A stretch of 64,000 bases of DNA, from positions 1 to 64,000 of the forward strand of contig CBFHOH010000014.1 of NCBI GenBank assembly GCA_965657335.1, written 5' to 3'. This stretch comes from UBA4582 sp965657335 (GTDB lineage Bacteria > Pseudomonadota > Gammaproteobacteria > Pseudomonadales > Azotimanducaceae). The position numbers were made by a program, and so were the translations under genes. The notes beneath the pieces were generated by a model. The model was given only the letters and a program-made list of their open reading frames with translations. It did not search any database and was not told where the DNA came from. Below, piece by piece: positions 1 through 8,782 of the stretch (position 1 is the stretch's first letter; every line of letters begins with the position of its first letter).

Positions 1-354
1 TTTATGACCGGCATGACCAAGGCCGTCGATCTGCGACCCAATACCCAGCCAACCAGTAAAAATGTCGTCGTTATAGGTCATTTCACCCATTGGGCGATTG
101 GCTTCCTGCTGGTTCGGCTGAACCACCGTGAGGGAGAGCGTGCGCGGCGCAAAGGCAGGCATGTCGCTATCAATTGTAATGCCAAGACTATATGTTTTGC
201 CGGTTTTAATGAGCCGACTGGCTTTTTTGATGCTTGCCGGCGTAATCCGNNNNNNNNNNGCTCCCCACTCGCTAGGTTTGCAATCTTCAGCTGCCATCAG
301 CTGAAGTGGCGCAAGCAATAAAACCGATACTAACGTTCTTAAAATCATGTCCAT
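1..354 (-). CDS. Cyclase family protein, exported (partial, N-terminal part)
   Basis: The gene reads leftward off the window edge, so only about 118 N-terminal residues are visible. It starts ATG at 354 with a second Met two codons later. A clear Sec signal peptide follows (hydrophobic LVSVLLLAPLQL, then MAA before EDCKPSEWG). The 10-N gap at 250-259 falls inside it; the frame on both sides agrees, so the gap stands for four codons and its size looks right. After the gap come ITPASIKKASRLIKTGKTYSLG and the metal-site region GIGSQIDGLGHAGH, typical of the cyclase/kynurenine formamidase-like family (PF04199). The usual HxGTHxD segment is changed here, with Gln where a His ligand is common. The substrate is unknown. 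Family assignment is fairly sure; function is not. Confidence 0.72.
   Translation of the reverse strand, partial: MDMILRTLVSVLLLAPLQLMAAEDCKPSEWGXXXXRITPASIKKASRLIKTGKTYSLGITIDSDMPAFAPRTLSLTVVQPNQQEANRPMGEMTYNDDIFTGWLGIGSQIDGLGHAGHK
250..259. other. Assembly gap (10 N)
   Basis: Ten consecutive N bases. They lie inside the cyclase-family gene on the minus strand. The reading frame is preserved if the gap is taken at face value. Confidence 0.99.
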
Positions 355-465
355 CAGTTCATCCTCTTGTTTGATATTGCATCATCTGGGGTTTCTGCGG
401 CGGTTACAAGTGTCCAAGGCGGCTGGGTCCGATAGCGGCCCGCATAGCCTACTTTTTTGTCCGCG

Positions 466-891
466 CTAACTTGGTTCAAAGTAAAGCAGCGTCGTATCCG
501 CTAATTGGAAAAACACAGGTTTCACACGCATGCCAACCTTAAGGTCTTCCGGCGAAACATTGACCATCACTGTGTTGAGTCGTACCCCTTCTTTCAGCTC
601 AACCACACCAATCAACTGCGGTTCCTCACCGACAAACTGAGGTGCAGTAGGCTGATGTGCAACCGTATAACTGTAGAGAACACCCTCACCTGAGATATCT
701 TTCCAGGTTAGGTTCGGCGACAGACAATGCGGACAATGACTTCGCGGGTAGTAAACCCAATTCGCGCAATCATCGCACTGTTGTAACCTTATCTGTTGCG
801 CCGCCAAACCTGCCCAAAAAGGCTCGCTGGTCGGCGTCGGGCGCGGCTGAGGTCTTTGGTATGGCGCATGATTATCACGTTCATTTTTCAT
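466..891 (-). CDS. DUF35 OB-fold / Zn-ribbon protein (thiolase partner)
   Basis: A 141-residue protein with an N-terminal rubredoxin-like zinc ribbon (CDDC at about residues 39-42 and CPHC about 11 residues later), followed by an OB-fold half (SGEGVLYSYTVAHQ, then GVVELKEGVRL). This is the standard Zn-ribbon/OB-fold DUF35 layout. Such proteins normally bind acyl-CoA or form a complex with a thiolase-superfamily protein encoded next door. The thiolase-like gene lies directly upstream and the two are contiguous (stop codon and start codon abut at 891/892), which implies one transcript and a protein complex. The acyl substrate cannot be read from sequence. Confidence 0.88.
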   Translation of the reverse strand: MKNERDNHAPYQRPQPRPTPTSEPFWAGLAAQQIRLQQCDDCANWVYYPRSHCPHCLSPNLTWKDISGEGVLYSYTVAHQPTAPQFVGEEPQLIGVVELKEGVRLNTVMVNVSPEDLKVGMRVKPVFFQLADTTLLYFEPS

Positions 892-2094
892 CTACGCGCC
901 CTCCAAGATGATCACCGATTGTTCACTCATAATACCGCCGGTACCGGTGATCAAGGCGGTCTTGCAATCTTTTACCTGTCGACCATCGGCGCGACCCATG
1001 ATTTGTCTAACGCCTTCAACCGGTTGCGACATACCACCCGCCATGCCTGCTGCCTGCCCAGCACCGAGCTGGCCGCCATGGGTGTTCACCGGAAAGGTGC
1101 CATCAAAGGTCAAACTATGTTCGTTCACAAAACTTAAACCCTCTCCTTTGGCGCAGAAACCAGCGTCTTCCATCGTTAACAGCACCGTAATGGTGTAACA
1201 GTCATAGGCCTGAAGCACGTCAATATCAGTGGGCTTTTTACCCGCCATGCCAAACGCGCTGGCGGCGGCTGGGCCCACCGGCGAGACCGTCATGTCTTCA
1301 GCATAAGTTACCGAACGCGTCGTTAAGTGCTCACCACAACCCGTGACATACACGGGGCGATGTTTACATTTACGTGCCAGTCGCTCGCTTACGACAATAC
1401 AGGCGCTGCCGCCCGCACAGGGCATGACTATCTCTAATACATGCAATGGATCGGCAACCATCTTGCTCTGCAACACATCATCAATTGTGATTGGCTGGCC
1501 ATGAAAAACCGCTTTCGGATTACCTTGGGCGTTGGTGCGCTGGTCGGCGGCAATTTTTGCCAGCGCCCGCTCATCATAGCCGTAGGCATCCGCGTATCGC
1601 TGGGCGATCAGCGCGTAGCCGACATTTTGGGCCACATTGCCGTAGGGCACGTCGAACTCTGTTTGGGGTGATCCCCAATTGGCACTGGTAGAACCATAAA
1701 ATCGATTGGGATCGCGCGGTCCTCTGTCAGGGTTCGAGGGGATAGGAATACCCGGTGCAGCACAGACAACCGCCTCACAGATCCCCATTTCAATCGCCGC
1801 TGCCGCACGCCAAATCATACTGACAGAGGAGGCGCCGCCAAGATCGACCATTTCAGCAAAATTCACTTTAAGCCCGAGATATTCCGCCACCGTTGCTGGT
1901 GCAAAAAGGTCAGATTCAGGAATAGAAGAACAACAAATGCCATCGATGTCGTCTTTCGACAGACCAGCATCTGCTAGCGCCATCTGGGTTAGTTCAGCCC
2001 ATTGTTCAAGGTAGAACTTCCGCTTACCCGTGTATTTGCGTACGTTTTTGTAATCGGCGACGCCGACAAGCGCCGCCTTACCCTGCAATCCCAC
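892..2094 (-). CDS. Thiolase-superfamily lipid-transfer/aldolase-like protein
   Basis: About 400 residues with the two-lobed thiolase fold of the SCP-x/Ltp group. I place the start at GTG 2094, because AGGAG (2103-2107) lies 8 nt upstream; the frame is open further, to 2145, but with no matching ribosome site. The thiolase nucleophile region reads GGASSVSM (residues 86-93), with Ser where active thiolases have Cys. The GHP motif region reads GAGQAAG, and the final CxG region reads ITGTGG. All three catalytic signatures are therefore replaced. A YDCYT segment is present. Together with the adjacent DUF35 gene this resembles the Ltp2/ChsH2-DUF35 retro-aldolases of steroid side-chain breakdown more than a biosynthetic thiolase. 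That function is inference. Confidence 0.82.
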   Translation of the reverse strand: MGLQGKAALVGVADYKNVRKYTGKRKFYLEQWAELTQMALADAGLSKDDIDGICCSSIPESDLFAPATVAEYLGLKVNFAEMVDLGGASSVSMIWRAAAAIEMGICEAVVCAAPGIPIPSNPDRGPRDPNRFYGSTSANWGSPQTEFDVPYGNVAQNVGYALIAQRYADAYGYDERALAKIAADQRTNAQGNPKAVFHGQPITIDDVLQSKMVADPLHVLEIVMPCAGGSACIVVSERLARKCKHRPVYVTGCGEHLTTRSVTYAEDMTVSPVGPAAASAFGMAGKKPTDIDVLQAYDCYTITVLLTMEDAGFCAKGEGLSFVNEHSLTFDGTFPVNTHGGQLGAGQAAGMAGGMSQPVEGVRQIMGRADGRQVKDCKTALITGTGGIMSEQSVIILEGA

Positions 2095-2352
2095 CTGTTG
2101 AACTCCTGAATTTCGACCAAATTTGTGAGACACATCTTTCCACATCTACCCTAGATATGCCACGCGTCGCGCAAACCAGCCAAGCTGTTAGATCACAATC
2201 ATATCGATAGCGACCGATGGCACAGTTTACTAGGGGTTTCTCACGCGCCAAGCAAGCGTTAGTATGCAACTCAATCAAAATGACGGCTTCAGCATTCTCT
2301 TGTTAACCCAACCGCGCTTTTTTCACTACTTGCCAAGTTTCGACGCAATTTA

Positions 2353-3231
2353 ATGTCTCTTATTCATCAAGCTGCGGCGCTGCTGGTTACTTTTATTTGG
2401 GGCACCAACTTTGTCCTGCTTCGCTACGCACTGGATGAATTGGCGCCTTTTACGCTTGCCGCGCTTCGATTTTTGTTTGTCGCATTTCCTTTGGTATTTT
2501 TCTTGCCAAAGCCAAAGATCGCTTGGAGGTACATTGCCAGCTACGGATTACTCATCGGCGTGGGACAATTTGGCTTACTATTCTGGGCCATGCAGGCAGA
2601 CATCACGCCCGGCGTTGCATCTTTACTGATTCAGCTACAGGTTTTCTTTACCGTTTTGCTCACGGTATTCAGCCTCAAAGAGACTGTTAGCAAACTTCAG
2701 TGGGTAGCGATGACTATCGGCTTTGTCGGTCTGCTTGTCGTTGTTTTAAACACCAACGAAGCAACAACGGCTGCCGGTGTGATCATTGTGCTGGTCGCCG
2801 CGTTTAGCTGGGCAAGCGGTAACATGATTGTTAAACACATTGGTGCTGTTGATGCATTTGCTTTTCTTGCATGGTCATCACTGTTTTCGATTCCTCCCCT
2901 AGCCTTTATGGCGATCTACCAAACGGGATTGACAGACGTGGTCAGCAGCGTGGCGAACGCCTCATGGTTTGCCTGGGCGACCATACTCTGGCAGAGCATT
3001 GGCAACATGCTCATTGGTTATGGCGTCTGGAATATGCTGTTACACCGATACCCTGCCGCGAGCGTTTCGCCCTGGGCACTACTGGTACCGGTGTTCGGCA
3101 TGGGTGCATCCTCGCTATTGCTGAATGAAGCCATGCCCTGGTGGAAATTGCTGGCAATGATGTTAATCCTCACCGGCCTAGCGCTTAATGTTGCTGAGGA
3201 CCTGAGACAAAACCGCCGAGGTTATGAGTGA
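2353..3231 (+). CDS. EamA/DMT family transporter
   Basis: A 292-residue, very hydrophobic protein with two tandem EamA repeats, five predicted membrane helices each (first repeat about residues 5-140, second about 145-285). Landmarks are WGTNFVLLRYALDELAPF near the N terminus and WALLVPVFGMGASSLLLNE in the second repeat, as in the O-acetylserine/cysteine exporter branch of the drug/metabolite transporter superfamily. It sits in the inner membrane and probably exports a small metabolite. It is divergent from the thiolase gene and convergent with the SDR gene, overlapping the latter by 10 bp at the 3' ends. Substrate unknown. Confidence 0.85.
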   Translation: MSLIHQAAALLVTFIWGTNFVLLRYALDELAPFTLAALRFLFVAFPLVFFLPKPKIAWRYIASYGLLIGVGQFGLLFWAMQADITPGVASLLIQLQVFFTVLLTVFSLKETVSKLQWVAMTIGFVGLLVVVLNTNEATTAAGVIIVLVAAFSWASGNMIVKHIGAVDAFAFLAWSSLFSIPPLAFMAIYQTGLTDVVSSVANASWFAWATILWQSIGNMLIGYGVWNMLLHRYPAASVSPWALLVPVFGMGASSLLLNEAMPWWKLLAMMLILTGLALNVAEDLRQNRRGYE

Positions 3232-3989
3232 TTCCACCAGGCGGTGTCTGAGAAGGTTCTAAGATCAAGTTCAAAGGTCCACGCGGAACGATGCTGATGG
3301 GCCAAGTGGTAATAGGTATCAGCAACTTCTGCAGGCAACAACAACCCGTCAAGGTCTCCACCCCGGGTCTCGCGTAACTGCTGAAACCGCTCTTCACCCA
3401 GCATTTTGCCCAGCGTGTCTGGCGCATCAACGGCTCCGTCAACCACGATATGCGCCACATGCACGCCTTGGGGGCCAAATTCTGCATTGAGTGTCTGACA
3501 CAACATTCTTCTGCCACCCATCGCAGCGGCATGGGAATGCTGCCCTCGATTACCGCGCATCGCAGATGTTGCCGACGTCACCAGAATGGCACCCTTGCCG
3601 CGCTCAGCCATAAGCGGGCAGACAACCGATGCGACGCGAAAGAGCCCAAACGTTGCCATTCGCCAGCCCAGTTCAAACATTTTGTAGGTCGTTGCCGCCA
3701 ACGGCCGATCGCCAATTTGTGCACCGAGGTTGAACACAACAACTTCTATTGGACCAATATTTTTTTCGACCTCGGCAATCGTGTCCTCAATGGTGTTTTC
3801 TTCTGTCGCATTCAGGATAAAGCCGGTAGCAGAACCCCCGGCGCTTTCAATCTCTGCGACCATGTTGTCGAGGCCTTCTTTGTCACTCCTTCGACACAAC
3901 ACAGCGTGGTAGCCTTCGTCGGCAAAACGCTTGCCAGTGGTGCCGCCAATACCTGCTCCTGCTCCCATGATCAGACAAACTGGTTTCAT
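3222..3989 (-). CDS. Atypical short-chain dehydrogenase/reductase (SDR)
   Basis: About 255 residues. Start chosen at ATG 3989, preceded by an AGGGAGAG ribosome site; an upstream in-frame ATG at 4016 is less well placed. The N-terminal Rossmann motif is GAGAGIG (residues 9-15). FNLGA stands where NAG is usual, and the Ser region is VTSATSAMRG. The catalytic YxxxK position reads HAAAM (residues 153-157), so both the catalytic Tyr and Lys are absent. It is therefore either a nucleotide-binding protein with different chemistry or an inactive paralogue. It is last in a GST / CoA-transferase / SDR operon. Confidence 0.83.
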   Translation of the reverse strand: MKPVCLIMGAGAGIGGTTGKRFADEGYHAVLCRRSDKEGLDNMVAEIESAGGSATGFILNATEENTIEDTIAEVEKNIGPIEVVVFNLGAQIGDRPLAATTYKMFELGWRMATFGLFRVASVVCPLMAERGKGAILVTSATSAMRGNRGQHSHAAAMGGRRMLCQTLNAEFGPQGVHVAHIVVDGAVDAPDTLGKMLGEERFQQLRETRGGDLDGLLLPAEVADTYYHLAHQHRSAWTFELDLRTFSDTAWWNHS

Positions 3990-4036
3990 ACTGAACTCTC
4001 CCTCTTTAATGTGCATATTTAAGTTGACTGTTTCGG

Positions 4037-5233
4037 CTATTCATTGTGGTCATTGGCAATGACTGCCTTGCTTGCCAACAACTCGTCTAAGGCTTCTTTT
4101 TCATAGCCAAGCCTCAATAATATTTCCCGGCTGTGCTCACCCAGTTGCGGCGCTGGACCGGAGATACTAGCCGGCGTTAAATCAAATCGTGCTGCTGGCA
4201 TTGCCTGGCGCACCTCTCCAAAACCTTCATAGGTGATCCGTTCCACCGTTGCATTCGCTTTGATCTGCTGATGATCCAGTAACTCCATGCGAGTGAGCAG
4301 CGGCGCACTGGGTACATCGTTATCATCGAGTCGCTGCAAAATTTCTGCTGATTGCCAGTTTGCCAATTCGTCTGCGACGATCTGTTTTCTAAGATCTGCA
4401 TTTTTCATTCTGGCACTTGAGGTCGCAAATCTTTCATCCTCAATCAGCGGCTGCCGATTTAGAGCATTACACATGCCGACCCACTCTTTATCGGAAACAG
4501 CACCCGCAGTGATAAACCCGTCTTGCGTTTCGAAAATCAGGTCCATTGTGCCCTGCTCTTTTGTTACATCGAACTCGCGATCGGCATAGGTCAGTCCTCC
4601 CATCCCTTCTGGCCAGAAAAACGCCAGCATTGTTTCTAACATAGACAGTTTAATGTGTTGTCCTTCACCTTTTCGCTCGCGGTGAAACAAGGCAGAGGAA
4701 ATGGCCTGCGCTGCTGTTAGCGATGTGACCTTATCGGCAATGATGATTCGAAACATCGCCGGCTTACGGGTTTCACGATTCGCCTGAATATCCGTCGCGC
4801 CAGACAGCGCTTGAATGACAGGGTCGTATACCCTTTTGTGAGCATAGGGTCCATTTTCACCAAAGCCGCTAATCGAGACATAAATAATTTTTGGATTTAA
4901 CTTGCGTACAACGTCTTCACCAAAGCCCATCCGCGCGATCGCGCCGGGTCTAAAATTCTGTACAAGCACGTCAGCATCACGCACCAGATCGGTTAGCACC
5001 TTTTTCCCTGCGTCCGTCTTCAGATCGATGACGATCGATTTCTTACCCCGATTGCAGGAGTAAAAAGTGGCCGGCACGCCGTTGTGAGGCATACCCATAT
5101 GACGCATTTGTTCACCGCCGGGTGGCTCTACTTTGATCACTTCAGCGCCTTGGTCAGCCAACATCATCGTGGCAACCGGTCCTGAGACCATCGCGGTCAA
5201 ATCAAGCACTTTAATTCCTTCAAGGGGACCCAT
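4037..5233 (-). CDS. Class III CoA-transferase (CaiB/BaiF family)
   Basis: A 398-residue protein of normal family length. It opens with LEGIKVLDLTAMVSGP and LADQGAEVIKVEPPGG, the family's N-terminal signature. A central IIADKVTSLTAAQAI segment contains the Asp expected to form the acyl-anhydride intermediate, followed by KGEGQHIKLSMLE. The family moves CoA between carboxylic acids, for example in carnitine, bile-acid or branched fatty-acid metabolism. The start has GGAG about 9 nt upstream. It lies 3 bp after the GST gene and shortly before the SDR gene, so the three are probably co-transcribed for one catabolic route. Substrate not determinable. Confidence 0.9.
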   Translation of the reverse strand: MGPLEGIKVLDLTAMVSGPVATMMLADQGAEVIKVEPPGGEQMRHMGMPHNGVPATFYSCNRGKKSIVIDLKTDAGKKVLTDLVRDADVLVQNFRPGAIARMGFGEDVVRKLNPKIIYVSISGFGENGPYAHKRVYDPVIQALSGATDIQANRETRKPAMFRIIIADKVTSLTAAQAISSALFHRERKGEGQHIKLSMLETMLAFFWPEGMGGLTYADREFDVTKEQGTMDLIFETQDGFITAGAVSDKEWVGMCNALNRQPLIEDERFATSSARMKNADLRKQIVADELANWQSAEILQRLDDNDVPSAPLLTRMELLDHQQIKANATVERITYEGFGEVRQAMPAARFDLTPASISGPAPQLGEHSREILLRLGYEKEALDELLASKAVIANDHNE

Positions 5234-5236
5234 TGC

Positions 5237-5884
5237 TCATATCTCCACTGTGTAATTTATTTTCTTTGCGCGTTTCAAGGCAGGCCGATGTGACACATTT
5301 TCTCGAAAGGCTAACAGCGACGGTGATAGTTCAATGCCATAGGCGTGCGCCCAGTCAAGACACGTCATCAACAACAGGTCAGCGAGACTGAACCCCTCAG
5401 GCATCAGATACTCATTGTCTTGAAGATGCGCACTTACCACGTCAAAGTGTCTGCGCACATAATCCGCAGATGAGGACACAGCCTCGGGTGCATCACCATA
5501 GATCTGCGCAAGGTCTCGATGGCGCCTCATCACATAAAGTCCTGACTCATCGATTTCGCCATAGACGTAACAACACCACTCATCTTGTTTGGCTCGACCA
5601 ATCAGGTCCACGGGACGAAAAATATCACCGCCTTGATATGCGTCCAGCAAGTATCGGCATATTGCGACGCTTTCCGATAGCTTGACCGCGCCATCGACCA
5701 GAAAGGGAATTTTTTGCTTTCTGTTTAAATCAGTAAATTGTGCGGTTTTAGTTTCACCGGACCGAGGCGCGATGGGCATCAGTTCGTACTCAAGCCCCAG
5801 CTCTTCCGCTACCCAAATTGGTCGAAGTGTTCTGGCAGTACCTGCACCCCAAATGTTGATGGGTGATGATTCAGACGAAGACAT
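5237..5884 (-). CDS. Glutathione S-transferase family protein
   Basis: A 215-residue cytosolic GST. The N-terminal thioredoxin-like domain contains GTARTLRP (probable Ser/Thr-type activating region), the cis-proline motif KIPFLVDG and the glutathione-contacting LSESVAI. The C-terminal half (about 90-215) is the all-helical domain. A strong AAGGAGGAG ribosome site precedes the ATG. It is the first gene of the operon with the class III CoA-transferase and the SDR. This suggests a glutathione-dependent isomerase or detoxification step in the same pathway, which is inference from context. Confidence 0.86.
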   Translation of the reverse strand: MSSSESSPINIWGAGTARTLRPIWVAEELGLEYELMPIAPRSGETKTAQFTDLNRKQKIPFLVDGAVKLSESVAICRYLLDAYQGGDIFRPVDLIGRAKQDEWCCYVYGEIDESGLYVMRRHRDLAQIYGDAPEAVSSSADYVRRHFDVVSAHLQDNEYLMPEGFSLADLLLMTCLDWAHAYGIELSPSLLAFRENVSHRPALKRAKKINYTVEI

Positions 5885-6044
5885 TGTTTACTCCTCCTTG
5901 GACACTGTTTTGAGGTTATCGAGAACTGTCACCTCGGGGCAAGTTTCTTTGCAATGTAGACTCTTTTGCGCCTGCGGGAAAAATTTGGAATAGTCTGCTG
6001 CAAACTTCGTGCTTAGGCACCGGCTAACTTATTTAGGTATCTTT

Positions 6045-6734
6045 ATGCAGCTTCTCTTTATTCATGGCTCTGGCGCGACCGGCCGCGTGTGGCGCTATCA
6101 CTCCGCATTTTTTACCGATGCTCTTGCCATTGATTTGCCTGGGCGACCCGAGGGTGAGTTTTGCACAACCATTGAAAGCGCGACAGCCTGGCTGAAAGCT
6201 TACGTGGATGAAAACCAGCTAGAGGATTTGGTGCTTATTGGGCACTCTCTGGGCACGGCGATCGCCCTGCAGTATGCGCTTACTTACCCGGAGGAGACCA
6301 AGGCAATGGTGCTTATCGGCGGAGGCGCCAGATTACGGGTCCACCCGGACACATTAGCTTTCCTTGAAAAAGCAATCGAAGATCCTGGCATTTTTCCACA
6401 AATGTTCGTCGACTCATGGCAAAACGTACCCGCAAACTTCGCAAAAGACTTACGCAGCGAGGCGCTTGCATTGGGACCCGCTGTATTTCTTAACGACATG
6501 AGATCCTGTGATGCGTTTGACGTGATTAATCGACTTGGTGAAATTTCGACGCCGTCGCTGGCGATCACCGGTACAAAGGACGTCATGACACCCCCTAAAT
6601 ATGCAACATTCCTTCGGGATCGCATGCCCAATACCGAGACCACTTTTATCGAGGGTGGCACACATTTCGTATTTGGTGAGTACCCCGATCAAGTCAACGC
6701 TGCAATTCAGGGCTTTTTAGAGAAATTGGGGTGA
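6045..6734 (+). CDS. Alpha/beta hydrolase
   Basis: About 229 residues, starting at ATG 6045 (AGGT about 7 nt upstream), so that the protein begins directly with the family's first strand, MQLLFIHGSGATG. An upstream in-frame GTG at 6009 gives an unlikely extension. The nucleophile elbow is GHSLG, the acid region is ITGTKDVMTP and the catalytic His lies in EGGTHFVF. The oxyanion loop is HGSG. It is divergent from the GST operon, with a 160 bp shared upstream region. Specific ester or lactone substrate unknown. Confidence 0.85.
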   Translation: MQLLFIHGSGATGRVWRYHSAFFTDALAIDLPGRPEGEFCTTIESATAWLKAYVDENQLEDLVLIGHSLGTAIALQYALTYPEETKAMVLIGGGARLRVHPDTLAFLEKAIEDPGIFPQMFVDSWQNVPANFAKDLRSEALALGPAVFLNDMRSCDAFDVINRLGEISTPSLAITGTKDVMTPPKYATFLRDRMPNTETTFIEGGTHFVFGEYPDQVNAAIQGFLEKLG

Positions 6735-6919
6735 CTGAGCACCGGACGTTTCAACAAGCTTATCGACTGCGCCTGACTGCATTCATTTGATCAATAATAG
6801 GAGGGTGAAATCGGGCGCAAGACGACTTTCGCTGAACGCCTGAGCGTGCTGCAGCGCACTAATCTAGTGTGGATCAGCACAATCATTGCATCTATACTCA
6901 CCGGTCAATTAAAAACGCA

Positions 6920-8650
6920 GTGTTTACCGTGACCCAGAACTTAATACCGAAGCTAAACAACCCGTTCGCAGAAAGCGAAGAACTAGAATTCTCCGCCCCT
7001 GACGCTGTCGCCTCGCAGCCCGGCATTTACGAAGAAACGCTGCGGGATGCTTTTGACATCATCAATAAGCCGTTCACATCGGCGGGTCTACGCAACATCC
7101 AGCGCCAGCATCTGAAAAACCGGATGACCATCTGGGAACGCATTGAGGTCTTAACAGACAAGCCGCCTAAAATCCTATTTCAGAACTGGGGGCCGAATCT
7201 TGATGGTGCGTCTCTGGTTACTGCAATACTCAACATCGAGGGCCGTGATGTGGCCGTATACGGCCACGATTTCACGATCAGAGCTGGTTCGATGGATGCC
7301 ACTAACGGAAAGAAACTGGCTCGGTTGTTTGAGTTAGCGGGTAAACGCAGAATCCCACTGATCGGCATGAATGATTCTTCCGGGGCTTACGTGCCCGCAG
7401 GCGTGGGCGGATTGGACGGCTATGCAGAGGCTTTTACTGCGCTCCGTAAAATCAGTGGTGTTGTACCTTCTATTATGTGCATGTTTGGCTTCAACGCTGG
7501 CGGTGGCTCTTACCTGCCTAGACAGGGCAGCTTTCTTATCCAACCAAAAGAGACCTTCTTTGGTTTGACCGGCCCCGGCGTCGTGAAATCGGTGTTGGGT
7601 GAAGATGTCACTGCCGACGAATTAGGTGGTCCTGGCGTCCACAGTCTCACCGGGGTGACCGACATTGTTGTCGAGGATGAGGTTACTGCACTATTAAAAG
7701 CAAAAGAGCTGCTTAGGTATCTACCGGGTAATAACGCTGAGTTTTCACCGTTCCAAGAGACATCGGACCCAACGGATAGGAAAACTTGGGATATCGACAT
7801 TCTTTTTAAGAAGGCTTTCAACTCTCCCACCGGATTTAATACGCCGGTCGATATCAGCATTCTAATCCAACAGATTTGTGACCATGGCGACTATTTTGAA
7901 CTGCAACCCGAGCGGGCGCGGAATACAATCACTTGCCTTGGCAGGCTGGGCGGCAACGTCGTAGGGTTTGTCGCCAACAATTCTGCCGTAGGTTCAGGTC
8001 AGATCGATATTGATGCAGCCTATAAGAACGCCAGGTTTATACGCTTTTGCAATCTGTACAATATTCCCGTCATCTTCATGGAAGACACCACGGGCTTTTT
8101 ACCGGGTAAGGAGCAAGAGAGTCGCGGTATTGTGCAAGCCGGACGTGCAATGCTCGACGCAATCATCGACCTTCGAACTCCGCGTTTTCTCGTATTAGTG
8201 CGAAACGCGATTGGCGGCGCGTATGCCTCATACAATAATTACCCTACCGGGGCAGACCTGGTGATTGCACTGCCAACAACACGTGTCGCAGTGATGGGAT
8301 CACCCGGCGTTGAGTTCGTCTACAAAGATGAGCTTAGGAGCCTACGCGGCTCTGTTAACAGCAAGGTACAAGAACTCAGCCAGCAGCTTGTCTCTGAGGG
8401 CAAAGAAGAAACCGCTGCTCTGAGTCAGGCTAAACAGGAAGTCACACAGTGGCTAACCGGCGAAGAAGCGGTGCTTATTAAACGCTATGAGAAAGAACTC
8501 ATGAATCCGAAGGAGGCATTAAGCCTCGGTTCCATATCCCAAATTACCATGCCTTCAGATTTACGGCAGGTCTTGGCGGAACATATGACGTTCCACCTTG
8601 AAAACTATACACCAGAACCCTTTAACGGCGTTCAAAGGGAATTTCACTAG
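6920..8650 (+). CDS. Acyl-CoA carboxylase, carboxyltransferase subunit (propionyl-CoA carboxylase beta-type, divergent)
   Basis: Carboxyltransferase of a biotin-dependent acyl-CoA carboxylase, about 577 residues from the GTG at 6920. The frame is open back to 6869, and GTG 6929 is another candidate; none has a convincing ribosome site. The N-terminal crotonase-like half contains GHDFTIRAGSMDATNGKK and NDSSGAYVPAGVGGLDGY. The C-terminal half contains MEDTTGFLPGKEQE (biotin/oxyanion region) and NAIGGAYAS, then RVAVMGSPGVE. Gene order with the biotin carboxylase, epimerase, mutase and MeaB points to propionyl-CoA as substrate, giving (S)-methylmalonyl-CoA. It is clearly diverged from ordinary PccB, matching its unusual partner. 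Confidence 0.85.
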   Translation: MFTVTQNLIPKLNNPFAESEELEFSAPDAVASQPGIYEETLRDAFDIINKPFTSAGLRNIQRQHLKNRMTIWERIEVLTDKPPKILFQNWGPNLDGASLVTAILNIEGRDVAVYGHDFTIRAGSMDATNGKKLARLFELAGKRRIPLIGMNDSSGAYVPAGVGGLDGYAEAFTALRKISGVVPSIMCMFGFNAGGGSYLPRQGSFLIQPKETFFGLTGPGVVKSVLGEDVTADELGGPGVHSLTGVTDIVVEDEVTALLKAKELLRYLPGNNAEFSPFQETSDPTDRKTWDIDILFKKAFNSPTGFNTPVDISILIQQICDHGDYFELQPERARNTITCLGRLGGNVVGFVANNSAVGSGQIDIDAAYKNARFIRFCNLYNIPVIFMEDTTGFLPGKEQESRGIVQAGRAMLDAIIDLRTPRFLVLVRNAIGGAYASYNNYPTGADLVIALPTTRVAVMGSPGVEFVYKDELRSLRGSVNSKVQELSQQLVSEGKEETAALSQAKQEVTQWLTGEEAVLIKRYEKELMNPKEALSLGSISQITMPSDLRQVLAEHMTFHLENYTPEPFNGVQREFH

Positions 8651-8782
8651 AAGTTCGAAGGCAACTGCCTGCAAGAAAGTAACATAGCAAATAACAGGAC
8701 TGTCACCCGCTATTGCAACGAGATACGCGGTCGCGGGTTGCCAGGCAAAAAGATTAAATTTAAATCAGGTTCAACTTTAACG

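Noticed and set aside
4..321. Plus-strand frame of 105 codons across the N gap
   Set aside because: The opposite strand encodes a signal peptide and a cyclase-family core in frame on both sides of the gap; this is its shadow.
3450..4022. 190-codon plus-strand frame
   Set aside because: It lies entirely antisense to the SDR gene, is Cys/His/Arg-rich and has no recognisable domain.
6735..6919. Cobalamin riboswitch or leader peptide before the propionate operon
   Set aside because: An AGGAGGG stretch at about 6801 is followed only by a 12-codon frame. No B12-box-like core or convincing fold was seen.
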